NCBI GenBank assembly: GCA_010645155.1
Contig: CM021322.1
Span: 13,308,360-13,372,359, forward strand
Source: Tigriopus japonicus
Lineage: Eukaryota; Arthropoda; Copepoda; Harpacticoida; Harpacticidae
Reading direction: 5' to 3'
DNA length: 64,000 nucleotides
Part shown: positions 33,582-46,963 of the stretch, in pieces
Layout of the letters: each line of letters starts with the position of its first letter
How positions within the stretch are numbered: position 1 is the stretch's first letter
The notes under the pieces: model-generated
The model's input: the letters and a program-made list of their open reading frames with translations, nothing else
Database searches by the model: none
Told to the model about the DNA's origin: nothing
Made by a program: the position numbers and the translations under genes

Positions 33582-35246
33582 ACTTATTTTGGCTCTCCTT
33601 ATCAATCTGGTTTACAACGCAAGCGATTCATTCATCGTGTTGGAACTCTTGCACGTGTGAACAATATGTTTGATTGCGCCACAAGTGTCCATTCTGGCAG
33701 CACAGTTTGTTAATATCACATTTTACATGATTTTCAAGCGTAGCTTAAACCTAAAGTCGAAGAAATTTCGGACTGTTTCATTGTTCCCCGATTTGTCAGC
33801 ACAATGGGAATGGCGTGCAAGTCTCATGCCTAAGCTGAGAATTGTCCAAGTCAACAATACGCACGAAGCGGGAAAGCCGAGAGAAAACCCCGATATTTAA
33901 TTGCTCGTGGAAAGGTGTCCCAAGGAATGTTTCTCAAGAAGTCTTCTTTTTTCTTCTCATTGCCCATTCTTTAGAATGCACACTTCCTTAACGAAATATT
34001 CCCCCAAAAGAGCACCTCTTAGATTTGCACGAAATAATTGTAACACATGGAATGATCCAGGTCTTTCTCACGCAACCTGACGCCAGTCTAGAGAAATGTC
34101 TTTGAACAAAAGTGCGGCCTTTTGTGTGCTTTTCCACCAAATGATGTCAACAATGACCTCTTGGATTGTTTAGCTTGCTCCTCAAGTGAGCATACCCGTC
34201 GAATGCTCCCAATGGGTCCGGGATTTTTGACATTATTTCCCTTGAATTGCCAAATTTCTTTGCAAGCAAGCCTCGGGGGCGAGACGCGATGCTGTCAAAA
34301 ACTATAGGCCGAAGTCACATGACCGGATAAGTTCTTAGTCTAGTGAGTATGTTCCATTGGCCTGGAACGCTCCAGCTACTTACCCACCTCATGTTGAGCG
34401 TGTGTTGACTAAGCGAGCGAAGACGGGAAAATCTGCCAAATTTTGAAAGTAGGCCAGGTTTTTGCTAAACAAGCTTTCAAGACGATCGCCTCCTCAGCTT
34501 CCTAGTGGTCAATCCTCAGAAGTTCCTTCACCCAGGATTTAAATATGTTACGTTTTGAACTTGGGCGTTAACGATAAATCATGCAAGCTCCGTTCTTCCG
34601 TCACGCATACGCGAAGAAAAATTAAGTCCAAATTCAGGCTTGTTAATCTGTGTTTCAGGTCTTTAGGAAGCAACTCCGTTTAGCTTACATCATAGCTTTG
34701 AATTCAAGGTTATGGAAAAACACTTCACATATGCGAAATCTCTCTCTTTTTCCCTCTCATTCTACAACGACCTTGGAAGTGAACACAAGAATGGCCTTGA
34801 TAACGAACAAATGTTGACGAGAGCGCAAGTTTTCCACCCAGCTCGTTGTTATAACTTAAATGATTTATTAGGACCAGCTTTCATGGCTTAACAAATAATT
34901 ATTTATCAAAAAAACACTTAAATACATTCGTGTAAGCATGTGACTTTGTAGATGATAAGCAAGTTTGTAAATTTGGATAAAACAGTGTTGGATAATTCAG
35001 ATTATTAATTTCGGCTACATGTGGCAAAACTGTCCTTTAGTTGTTGATTAAATTCTTAAAAGGGATAAATAAAGTGGTCTGCTATCTATCTTAGTCGGTG
35101 GGTGGCACAGGTATTACAGTTTTCAAATTTTGTTTCATATTATAAATTACTATGGTGTTTTAAGCAATTGAAAAAAAAGAAACATTTGATCAAGTTGAAC
35201 CCCATTCCCTTTGTCATTTAAAAACGTACGAAATGGACAAAAAGTT
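33582..35246. other. Intergenic DNA, no supported gene
   Basis: Mostly AT-rich sequence without frames of note, ending at the pol III terminator of the tRNA. Confidence 0.6.
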
Positions 35247-35250
35247 AAAA
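35247..35250 (-). terminator. RNA polymerase III TTTT terminator
   Basis: On the minus strand TTTT begins six bases after the tRNA 3' end, with a second T5 run a few bases further on. Confidence 0.85.
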
Positions 35251-35255
35251 CATTT

Positions 35256-35328
35256 TGACCGTGACAGGACTCGAACTTGTAATCCTCAGATCCGAAGTCT
35301 GATGCCTTATCCATTAGGCCACACGGCC
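35256..35328 (-). tRNA. tRNA-Arg, anticodon TCG
   Basis: The 73-nt cloverleaf on the minus strand has acceptor GGCCGTG pairing with CACGGTC (one G-T pair) and discriminator A, D stem GCCT/AGGC, anticodon stem TCAGA/TCTGA with loop CTTCGGA (anticodon TCG, reading CGA), and T loop TTCGAGT. There is no intron. The D-arm and T-arm sequences supply the pol III A and B boxes. The T stem ACAAG/CCTGT has one A-C mismatch where G-C is usual, so it may be a slightly decayed copy, although everything else is intact and a TTTT terminator follows. Confidence 0.95.
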
Positions 35329-38300
35329 GGTTGAAGAAAAACCAATATTTTAACAAAATACTATCTCGTACTTTTTGATGTGGTTGTTGAATTTGGTCAA
35401 TGCTTGATGAAACGTGTTTGCATAGTTTGCATATATTGTACGTTATTTAGATGCTTGTAATTGATTTTTAGTTTGTGCGTCTCAGCTATGTGGGCTAACA
35501 TTATTCTGGCCAAATTAAGGTTGAATCTTAATTTGTAACAAGGGTCTGAACACATTTCAATAATGCAAGTATTTTTCAGACCATCACACACCATTTCGTT
35601 TCATAATATGATTTCATTCTCGCCAGATCTAAACTAGAATCAACGGTATTCAATTCATCGAACGAAAACTTGACACCAGAACACTATTGCACGATAACAC
35701 CACCGCTCAAACACAAACAATAATTCAGCAGATTTTGAAATTACTTTTGAGAATAAAGTGTAGGTTGCTTTCCTCGACCACATGGATCTCAAGGATCCTT
35801 TCACGTACCCAAAAATCCAATATGTCGAGAAACATAGAACTGGAGAGGTATTTCCTAATCATCTAGGTTTTGGGTTTCTCCGGAATGGTGTGTCAAATCC
35901 GTGATATGAGATCGCTTCTCCGATGGCCTCATTTTTTGTTCCCGAAAACCAAGAACCGGCACTTCATGTTCCCCCACCCTCGAGAATGAGGACTTCTCGC
36001 TCCACCATCTCGTGGACTCTCTCAGGGCTTGTTTTTGCTTGTTCCAAGTTTCCGGTTGGATCGACCTCTTTCCAAGCAAAGACCCTTAACCGAAGAGAAA
36101 ACAACGCCAAGATAATCATGCCTAGGCCAGAAAGGCCTAAGATTCTCTGTTTCTAGGGGATTTTTTGCCATTATGGTTGACTAGAGAACAAAAAGTGCCG
36201 GTTTTTGGATACCGGGGAAAAAGACCGGAGGGGGACAAAAACTTGAGTTCTTTGACCTGCTTTCGTTTTTTCGGGAGAAAAAAAACTAAACCTTACCCAG
36301 AAGCGTCCTCTAATTGGAGGGAAAGCCAAGCTGACTTTTTTCATGCATGCATGTTCTATTACATGTTCCTTTTTTGCTCTCTAAGATCTCAAATATTTAC
36401 GAATAAATTGCATATGCCACTCCTCATCAACCAATATCTCTATCGATTTACGAAGTCAAACCACTCAGAGAGTTACACAGGTTTTTACCCCCAATTTGTG
36501 GCTCCTAATAGAGTGGCATTTCTTTTAATTTGTGTTCCAAATTGCCTCAAACAAAAACTTACCTTCATTTGTGAACACATTGACAGCAGATTTCATCGAC
36601 TTTTACCCAATAGGTCATTATTGGGGGGAGGGGTGCTCCTCTCACATATATTATGACTAATCCAATTACGTTAAAGACGTTTTCCATACCTGAGTTCCAG
36701 TCTGAGTAAGTGTTGTTCCAATTTCTAGACCAGACGTCCAGACATGGAATAACCAGCGTGAATAGTCTGGCCAAGTAAGTACGGAAGCAGGTAGGCCTAA
36801 CTTGAATTGACCGAGAAGAAGAGAAGGAGGAGGATATCCGTTAACCCATCATCATCATTTTCATTTCGGTCTTCATCTCATTGTACCGGTAAGATGGATT
36901 ACGTTCCAAAAGTGCCGAGATGGAAGCAAGAATTGGACTCTTCATCGCATTATTCCATTTGCTCTAGACATGAGATCTCTAGCTATTATTCTTTGACGAT
37001 GAGAGCGAGCTACAAACAGTCCATGAAGATCAATAACAAGGCTCAAATGTGTTTCAAGTTCAAGTTTGACACGACTTTTCTGAGTGTTCTTACTTCAATA
37101 AACTTCACATTAGTGTTAGTGAGCAATTGTAATGACCCTGTGAATCAGATGTGGAGTGTTTTGACGTCTACTGTATTTTAACACTTTAGTGTTTGGATCA
37201 CAGAAGGTCAATCTAAAGTGAGGGAAAAATTCGCCACTCTTGCGCATGGGTTTTCCTTTTTCAAAACTTTATGCATGAACGATTTCAAATTTAATATTGA
37301 GAGAGTCAGCTAACTTTGGAGGGTGGACGTGGAAGTCAATGAATGACGTTGGTTGGTTCCTTCCCCTTTTTGGAAAGATTGGACAATGTCGATGATGATC
37401 ATGGATCAATAACCACTTCCCTTTCCAACCAACCTTCTCTTGCCATCCGTCTTCCTTTGACTGTTCCTCCCTTTGATTTTGTTCCTTGGAACACATCCCG
37501 GGAGTCCATCCGTTAGGTCATGCCTTCTTGATTTGATTACTCCTTCCTGTCGGGACTGAAATGCTTCATACAAAATATGAATTCACCCCCGCTGGCCTGA
37601 ATGATCCATTATATTGATGGGACGCCGAAGCCCAATTTTGCAACCTCATTGTTGGACCAGTCATCAAGCTTCTTTGTTCCAAAACTTTTACTTGTAGACA
37701 AGTTGTATTCGTTGAAAAGACCAATGTGGTCTCAATAGTTGGTCAACATACAACATCTATTTTGATGTTGAAATGGACCAGAAACGTATTTTTGAGCAAA
37801 CTACCCATTAGATGAAAGAAAAGCAATCCAAACAAATTTGAAGAGTAGGGCTTCGGGAACAAAATCAAGCGGGGAGACTTTAGACTGTCTGGCAGCCATA
37901 AAAGTCATTAAGTTAACAACTCAACCATCTCCGACTGAGTAAAGGAAAATTCATCATGATCGTAGTTGATTCATTTCCAGAAAGTCATTTAGTTCAACTG
38001 GTGGGGTAAAAGTTATCAAACCATTACTTTGGCTTCCCCCTCAGTCTCGCCATCTCCTTGGAGGATCTTGGGCGTCGTATGTTCCAAAAAATGGGAACGG
38101 AAGGCTCTGACGACAATTATGTATCTGTTCTTGCCACAATATTTGCATATCAACACCACACATTCAAATAGCCTTGCATTATGCAGTGGGACACGGCTTT
38201 GTTTATATTCAAGATGTCTCGCCTCGACTGTCTGGTAGGTGGACTTGGAAAAGAGACAGACTTGATAGAGTGGCTGAGGACCGGAACGAATATCAACAAA

Positions 38301-40182
38301 AATATAGATCCTATGCCTTATGATGACAAGGTAGACGGCTCCCCAAATACCACATCTCTCTCTCTCTCTTCTTCATTTCTTAGCCTTGGTGTTCACAAAA
38401 AGGGGATCTTCAGACAGTCTAATAACAAGGTCCCTCCATCACCCCTCGTTGGTCTGCCTCGACACCCAATATTACTGGCGTACTGCAAACCATGCAAGGC
38501 CAGACGAGCCTTCTTCAATTTCCAGAGGCCCCACAGACACCCAGACAGAGAGGAGGCAGCTAGGCCTACAGCTAACCGTCAGCTGTCGTCTTAGTGAAAG
38601 AGTCTGGCGTCTGCTTTGCTTGACTGGAGAAGGAAGCAGAGACCTCCGAAGGGACGCGCTGCCTGACGCAAAAAAGGAGCGGAAGAAGGACGTTGACCCA
38701 AAATTAGAGTGTAATTGAGGCCCTTGGGACTTGGAATTTTGGGCGACTAAACCCTATTAGCGGCTAATAACACTAATAGAACACAGTTTGATGAGTTTGC
38801 TCGAGACATCGGAGTCGGATATTGGTTACTGGGCAAATGAAAAGGCCAACCCAGACTAGATATTGTGAACACTCTGACAAATGAAGCCATCTGAAGTAGT
38901 GGGATCCATTAATCAAAAGCAAAGAGCTATGTTCATTTGCACAAGGGTTCATTTTGAATCGGACTTTGTGTGTGTATTTGGGGGTTAATTCAGTCGTGGT
39001 TGACCGTATTATTTCGTTATTCACCCAAGTCTTTGTCGACTAGACATTATTCGAGGATTACCGACCATGATCCCTCTAGTACAATCCACTTGGCTGGGTT
39101 TCGTTTCGACGAAAGGAGAAATAGAGACGAAAAAAGTGTCCCAAAAGTAATTGAATCTTCGTCGAGCTCGTGTTGGAGCACAATTACATCCCGATTAAGG
39201 CCTAACAATACTCTCGACAAGCACACTTCGAGGCCTATTGTACTCTGAATCCCCTTGGTAAGAACCTCTACTTTGCCCGTTTCAGACGAACGTCTTCATC
39301 CAAAAGTGTCTGGAGGAATAAAAATCAAGCTTTGGAAAAGTGAGATCAAAGACATTTTCAAAAGATTTTTTTCAAATTCGTCTAGAGTTTCTCGAACACA
39401 AGCTTGCTCAACGCTCCGCTAGATGGAACAAGGCGCTCCAAAATGTTCCATCTCATTCTTTGGTTGCTGGATTCGTTTTACTTTGCAAGTCTCTCCCCCA
39501 TGCACTCGATCCTACTTTCTACAAATACACACGCACGTATATATAAAGGTTGTGTGGTAGTCTTGTTGAACAATCGTTCCTCATATAAAGGTTTCTTTGT
39601 TCAATTTGTTAGAGCAAGATTGCAGAGAGAAGCGAACACCAGCTCCTCTCTTGCACAAGGTGGATAGAATGGATTCTCACTCCGACCTCCGGTCTTAATT
39701 GCATTTGTTTGTAGCGGTAAAAACGGAAAGAACGCCTGTAGAACCAAGTTCCATCTCTTTTTATTTGACATTAAGGGAAGCAAATACGTCGCGGTTGAGT
39801 GTCTAGGACCAGCTCTTCGAAGAAGAGCCCAACTCGCAGCAATGTCTGAACTTGGATCGTGGTGCAGTGGGAACGGTGGAACGAGGGGAACGAAGGGAGC
39901 AAGCTGCTAGTCAAAATCACAAGACTCGACATTTCTATCTGACACGCAGACCTTTAGGTTCTTGGACCTTGGGGCTGTTTTGAGACGGACCTTGGAAGCT
40001 TGACATTCAGACGGGAGCATCTCTATTGGATCACTCGAGGATGGCAAGTCCGTGATTTATGTGATCCTCGTTATGTACCACAAGAGCAATTATTTCTAAT
40101 GCCACTAAAGAGGGGACAGATGAACCCCGACAAATCTCAATTGAGCGTTGTGACATATGTGGGCAAGTGCGCGTGGCGTGTG

Positions 40183-40201
40183 AAGCAAGCAAGCAAGCAA
40201 A
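40183..40201. repeat. (AAGC)n microsatellite
   Basis: Four to five AAGC units. The same motif recurs at 43974 and, on the other strand, at 33562. Confidence 0.9.
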
Positions 40202-41520
40202 GGGGGTCTGAACTGAATTATGGGCGGATAATCTGGTTACCCGATTCACGAACACATTCGTTGGACAATCTCTAGATTAAAATGGAAACCCATCCAAAGG
40301 TTGTGGGTGCGTGAGGCATTGCCTCGGGTTTCTGCGCCAATATTAAAGGAGGAGACACCACCACACCCTAATCGTAATTTAGTAGTAGAAAGTATACGCA
40401 ATGGTAGTAAAAAAGAAAGCCCTCGTGGTGCCCTCCGGCCTCTCTCAAACGCGCGATCAACGGTACCAAAGAACGCTCGGCCAACCAAAGACCAAGATCA
40501 AGACCGAGACCGACCCACGACGGTGTTCCTTGATCCTTGAAGGCGCCAAGTCGAGTTGGGTGTTCCATCCATTCACTAGGACATTGCCCCTTTTATCCTT
40601 CCTTCCTGCTCCTCTCTTTTCGTTCCTTCAAAGGGGATCTTGTAAGACTCGTCTTAGTATAGTACGTACAGAGTAAGTCGTCTTTTGCGCTTGGCCAGAA
40701 GCACTTCACACATAACTGCTCGATGGACGGCTCTGGTCCATCGAGAGAGAAAAAGGGGCTCTTTTTTATGCTGCGTGGCAAATCAACAAAATACTATGAC
40801 AAAATGGCGTATGTTGTCCAGCCTCGGTTCCCTTTGGAATCCAGCATCACTTTTACGGAATGCTTTAAAGAGATATTTTATGGCCTCATGTCTGTCCTCG
40901 TCCAATACTTCAAGCCGTCCCCATCTCTTTAAAATTGTCCTCAACCATCCCAATGGTCAGTCACTTGAGGACATAAATCGGGAGAAATGGCCAACTCAAA
41001 CTGGTTGGTCGTTGTTATTATTATTGGCCTTCATCTTATTGGATTCTTTAGCCGAGCAGGTGATGCTCCTGGAATCAACAGTTTTGAACTCATTTTCATG
41101 TGGATACGCACACACATCACATGGTTTTACTCATCCCTGGGACAAAGAAAACTTGGCTCGCTAAAAACTGGACTGTGATTGCATTGCCATGATAAAAACC
41201 CCAACCAGTATGGAACACAACAGTGACAGAGAAGGAAGGAAAAAGGCACACCATCCAGCTAAAAAGGACGACGGGAGGAGAGAGAGAGAAAGAAAGAAAG
41301 GGAGAGGAGGGAGAGGACAAGAGAGACTTCAGTGAGCGCTCGTTCCTCCTTCGTTCCCTCTTGATCAGACCCAGACGGATAAATTCACCGTCAGCGAGGA
41401 TAGGGGAAGTCAATGCACAGTCCAAGGCTGGAATAACCCTGTTCAAGGCCACATTTTGCACAAAAGGTTATTGCCTCCTTCTCTTTCTGCTCGTTCTATC
41501 CCGACATCAGCAACGTCTGG

Positions 41521-41544
41521 CTTCTTTCTTTCTTTCTTTCTTTC
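41521..41544. repeat. (TTTC)n microsatellite
   Basis: Tandem TTTC units over about 24 bp. Confidence 0.9.
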
Positions 41545-43226
41545 GTTCGTTTGTTATTTCGGTCTCGCTTGTTGGGACCCTTTTGCACGGGCATAAAGAT
41601 ATGTTTTTCGCCCTACTCTCACTTTGGATTCAACTCTGTTTTCCATTTCTTTTGATTCCGATTCTCATCCAAGATTGAGATGTAATTGAACAAGTTTGGA
41701 TCTGAATAAACAAATGCTAATCTAAGTAAATGCAATTATCTCACCTATTCCGCCGCTTCAAGAAGGGTCCAAATCCACCAGAACTTTATACATTTGAGAC
41801 AATAGAATGAGCATCATTCAAACACCATGGAGTGCAATTTCTAGAAATAGTTTGATGCACAAAACTCCTTCCCCCTAATACACCCAAGTAAGATGAGCTG
41901 TTGAGATTACACTGTACTGCCAGATAATAAAAAAAGACTTTCCCGATTAGACTTGAAGCTTGCCCATGTGGGTCAAGGAGCAGTGACATAATTCAGACTG
42001 ACCAAATACCTGAAAAGTACAAATTGGTGTTAGATTGCCTCCCACCTAAGGTTCATTTCGCGTGTTCCCCTCGATCTAAGATCTAGACCCTCGCAAAATG
42101 GCCCATGAAGCGACCAAGTCAACCTTCATTTGAAATTGAAATTTTCACCTGTCCTAAATTTTCCTGGAGCACAAAATTGTCAAATCAGCGTTTGCTTCCT
42201 TTCTCAGGAATGCAGATTTCGTCACCAAATGTTTATATGCGTATCCTCAAGTATTTTACTGAGGATCTCGTTTCTCGCTATTTTTTTCAAAGCAAAGACA
42301 AACCCTAGTTCCTTGTTTATGGGGAGTCCAGTATGTTGGAGAAACTGATTTTCAAATTATGGCCAAAGCGTCGGAAGAATTCTTAATACTGCAGTTGCTT
42401 AAATTGCACTGCAGATTTTCTCCACTGAAACATTTATGACCGTAGACTTGGATCTCAATTCATGGACCGGGGTCATTGGCACTCGTGGCAGTTTTTGTGA
42501 GCTCTACGTTCTCACAATACGAATCAGAACTACTTATAACAACAACAACCCCATTGTTGTCAAGTCGTTCCTTGAAAATTTAAATCGGGCGAAACGGCTC
42601 ATTCATTTATGGGGTAAATAAGATCCGGAGAGCCGCTTCTTTTTCGTTTTCATGGGTTCGCTTGGTTGAACATTGACCCTGAGACGCGTTGTCATGTTTT
42701 CCGAAATCAGACAAAACGTTAGTTGCACTCGACAAAACTCGCTTTTACGATGGCACGAAATGTTCCCTTTTTGGCGAGATCCTTGGACATGTTTTTGTGG
42801 ACTTTGTCTGTGCACTGGCCATTTTGATCCATAGCTGAGCAAAGAGCTCGCGCTCTTTGAATAGACATTGGAACAAATCGCTGTCCCTAAGGGTCCATAA
42901 TTTGGAGCAATAGCCTTGGATTGAGAAACCAGCTATCTTTATTGTCCCGTTCGTATGTTCCCGCCATGCCAAAGGGGTAAGGAAGGTTGAGCCCTAAAAA
43001 ACGTGGCTCTTTTATGCACAAGCTTGTCTGAGTGGCAGCCAGACTCCCAAATTTGGCGGGTGCCATTTGGAGATGCACTGCATTTGCGAGGTGGTATGTT
43101 CCATCCACAGTGTTTCCTCCTCGTTTAGGGAACAACAACAAAGCTTGCCGTCAAGGATCAGACGTCTCAGTTCGATCCTTGCGAAAAGTTCCATCCAAAA
43201 TGCATTGCACAAGGGGCTCCACCTCC

Positions 43227-43227
<1 letters not shown>

Positions 43228-43257
<30 letters not shown>

Positions 43258-43258
43258 C
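43228..43258. repeat. (CTT)10 microsatellite
   Basis: Ten CTT units, the longest triplet array I find in the window. Confidence 0.95.
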
Positions 43259-43973
43259 CTCTCGTGAAGGCTTCGGCCAAAGGCTGCCAACCCTATTTTA
43301 ACCCTCAACCAGCAACTTTGCCCAATAGAGTCTCAGGAGAGACCACGACACAAGGAGCCTCGAGGAACGTGAACCATGATCATGCAACGGACAGAATTTC
43401 TAAACTTTGTCTACTCTAAAATACCTCACAACAACGTCTACAGCAATTGCTCAAGTAGTGTCAAGAACGGCTGGAACTATCCTATACATGGAGCTTGTAT
43501 CCTTGGCGTGAGTTTCACTTGGGCCTCTATCAGTAAACATACGTGTTTCAACTGCTCCAATTGAGTGATCAAAGGCTTTCCTCCTCCTAGCTTGCATGCT
43601 TGTAAAGCGGCATTCGTTCCACGATATTTGCATATTTCCAATCAATTCTTGTGCAAGACGAATGCTTCTCCTGTTCTTTGGCCAATGACTTGATTGAAGT
43701 CCGTTGGCAAGTGTTCTGGAAAGTTGAAGGATGGTCTGTCCAAGAGCTGAATGAGCAGAATGACACTCCACTATGGGTTTAAGAGCAGTATTGTGAGTAA
43801 CTCTTGTAGGTATGTACTCCGCCCAAAGACGAAAAAAAGGGTTGAGATTCTTTATCATCGTCATCATCATCATCATCGCCACATATGCTCTCTCAAACAT
43901 CAACCTTCTTTCGGTGTTGGACTGTGGGTGCTAATGCTATTCAGATGAATATGAGTAGCTAGCTAGGTTGCTA

Positions 43974-43992
43974 GCAAGCAAGCAAGCAAGCA
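43974..43992. repeat. (GCAA)n microsatellite
   Basis: Tandem GCAA units over about 19 bp. Confidence 0.9.
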
Positions 43993-45575
43993 GTGAAAGT
44001 GATTGGACCGTACTCGAATCTATGTACTCTTTCAAGGTGTACCTACCTCCTGTGTGCACCTTCTTTGAGATAGATGGATTGATGAGAGAAGGAGGAGGGA
44101 GGAGGGAAAGAGTAGAGCGTGCCATTGTATTGAAAGATGCAAAAATGACATCAGCGTTCAGATTTTCCTCCATCACCTTCCAAATCAAGACTTGGAGTTG
44201 GAGTCGCAAAGAGATCTCGCCACATTGACTTTCAAATCCCGCGAGAATAAGGTCGAGCTCGTGTTGAATCTGATTGAAGAACTCTTGCTCGACAATCATG
44301 ACCACAAGCTCCTTTGAATGCATACCAAGCTTTGAGACCCTCAACCCCGTTGACGGACATGAATTGTGTACTGGGAGTGTGTACATTGAAAATCTAGACA
44401 AGGAGGGAGTACAAAAAAGTCACGATGGAAAGAAAGACCATGGCGACGAAGAAGCAAACGAACTGGTGTATGATGTAGATGGCGAGGAGTGCATTGGTAT
44501 TTGTACTTTTCTCTCTTGACAGAGAGAAAACATCGGCATTCTTAAATGTCAGAACACTCATTCGTTCTCATGAGCCGCCGCCACGCTAATTTGATGTTAA
44601 AGCTCTACATAGAATCCGTGTCAATCAACCATTTCATATTCATTCACATGTTCCCAATCACTCGATCCTTGTGATTTATTTCATAATCCTCGCTCTCAGG
44701 TACAAGTCAAGATTAGCTTAAGTAGTCCCCGGTCCATCTCTCATATAGAGTGCTTCAAATGAACATGTATACGTTAGATCCCCGGATCTGCAATAGAAAC
44801 CATCTCGCTCGGCTCTGATTGGTTACCTAGAGTGGGTGGGGCCAGCCTGAGGCCATGGTTTCACTAAATACGTGCAAAGCGAAGTCAATTCTTTTCCCTG
44901 GCTAGACGTCCGTACAACCAGCAAGCAACCAGCAAGCAAGTCAGGAACTCCAAGAGTGAGTGCAAACACTCCCAGGCTTGCCAATTTCAAACAAGATGAA
45001 CGGTACACTTCAATAATTTCAGCCTCGGCCAATGCATCTTCCTTGTGAGACGCCAATGGAGAAGACCAGATGCGGATGAACAAAAAGAGAGCCCGGTGAA
45101 TTGGCATCCCTGATGGATGGGGGCCGTAGAAAGTCGTGATGAGTCTCGGAGAACAAATATGATATCATGATGCGGTGTTCCGTGGTGAATGGGTGATAGC
45201 TCAGGCCTCTAAAAAAGGGGTTGAGACTGGCGATTTGCCGATTTATGGTGAAATCTCCGTGACAATGTGAGTCGGATCCGGTCTACATAAGGCTCTCACT
45301 CACTCGCTCGCTCACTCATGTTGTGTCTTCATTATCAGCGATATGAAATGTTGTCTTGGTTTGAAGGTGCTTGATAGACCAACCAGTTTATTTCCAAGTT
45401 TCAAGTCAACCTGTCAATGTAGGCGGGCTATTCGTAGCAACCAGTCGGTAGCCAATATCTAATCATCAAGTCGATGTCATGCCATCAAAAGTGTCTTCTC
45501 AATATTCCCCTTGTCCATTTGGGGCTTTTATTACAAAGCCCATGATGATCCCCCTCAACGGTTTTCAAAATATGC

Positions 45576-45689
45576 ATGAAGTTCATTCGTACGAAACAGG
45601 GGCAAAAGTCAACGAAGATTTTTCGTGACATTGAAGATCAGTTTGCTCCGCTTGCATTTTTGCCCGGAAAGGGTCATATTTCGCTCCGA
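45576..45689 (+). CDS. Candidate coding exon, unrecognised
   Basis: An ATG at 45576 opens 38 codons (MKFIRTKQGQKSTKIFRDIE, then DQFAPLAFLPGKGHISLR) that run straight into a strong donor, CGA followed by GTGAGT (45690). An alternative start is after the acceptor ACAG near 45600. Composition is protein-like. No family and no partner exon are recognised. Confidence 0.3.
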
Positions 45690-46963
45690 GTGAGTGTTTC
45701 CATTGTTTGTTCCCACCATCACCAAATCTCAAAAAAAAAAGACCAAGAAATTGCACTTCCCCCATGATTGTCGAAAAATTCGAAATCAATTTTGTCTTTG
45801 TAAGATTTAACCACACGAGAGTCAACAACACTCGGTCGATGTGTTCATGTGCCTTCCCCGCGATCATTTAGTGGAACTACTTGCGAAAAACCCTTGTTTA
45901 AATGTGGTCGAGTGTACGTTGAACCGCAAGGCGAGAGACTCAGCGGGAGATACGTATGTAGTAGAAGTATTTGTATGAGTTTGATCATATGGTATTTATG
46001 ACGTCTTTGAGTGGGATCTTCCAAGCTTGTCGTTCATTTCCATTCTCCATTCTCTCCCGCAGAGTGTTGCTCTGGTTACACCATGATCACTCGTCACCCT
46101 GTAAACGAGGATCCAGTTTGTTGCCATGAATCCACTTTGACTCTGATTAATTGAGCCGAGACCGATGAGAAATGGCGGCTTCAACTCTCAGCACTTTTCT
46201 ATCCTATGCTTCTTCTTCTTATTACAACAACAACAACAACCTTATTATATACAGGAGAGTTTTATACATGTATGATGAACATGCGAGAGACAGAAGGAGA
46301 GGGAACAAATGCACAGAGTTTGTGAATCTTTTACATATCAACGACATACAATCATAATAAAGTTTTCGGACAGAGGAGAAACCTTCGGCGAAATCAATCC
46401 CATGAAAGTAATCGAATTGGTCAGATGCCAACAGAGGTTTCCTTCGTGAGAAGATGAACACGGTGGTTTGGTCAATAGCAGACTTGTTTTGCACAACCTA
46501 TACTTGCATTGGCAATAAAGCAAGAATCTATTATGTATCCTAATGGCAAGTTCAGTTGACCAACCACCAATGATAAACTCCAACGTATATTTTAAAAAAA
46601 GAATCTTGTTTATATGTGGCTTGAACCAGCGTGTTGATACAATGGTCAAAGGTTAAAGAAGAATGGAGCTCTGTTTTATTGGCAGATTAATCAGACATTC
46701 CAACACGGAGAGGGCCTCCTCGATCGAAGGTTCTCTCATAACCAAAGAGTTATATGTACGTAACACCCACTGACATACAACGGCATAACTAGATGAGGAA
46801 CTAGCAAAGCCACGAAACAATGCATGGATTAAATGACACAATTCTCGGAATGGTACTCAAGCTACAATCACCATTAGTTTTCAAAGTAAATGTGTGCACA
46901 ACCGGAAGGATTGAATGCAATATGAACACCTGTGTCACATCCCAACGAGGCTTCGTTAAAAAC
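45690..46963. other. Intergenic DNA downstream of the GPCR
   Basis: No supported gene. Contains a short ACA repeat at 46224-46241. The GPCR 3' untranslated region should lie in the right part, on the minus strand, but I could not fix its end. Confidence 0.5.
46224..46241. repeat. (ACA)n microsatellite
   Basis: Tandem ACA units over about 18 bp. Confidence 0.9.

Larger units (their letters stand above)
35329..45575. other. Intergenic DNA, no supported gene
   Basis: About 10 kb with several microsatellites but no recognisable domain. The longest frames (43451-43903 and 43937-44401, minus; 36165-36656 and 40685-41164, plus) reach about 150-160 codons. A few such frames are expected by chance, and they show no motif or clean exon structure. 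Confidence 0.5.

Noticed and set aside
43451..44401. Two minus-strand frames of about 150 codons, considered as two exons of a receptor-like gene
   Set aside because: Possible splice sites are weak, the phases were not convincing, no membrane segments or motifs were found, and a few frames of this length are expected by chance.
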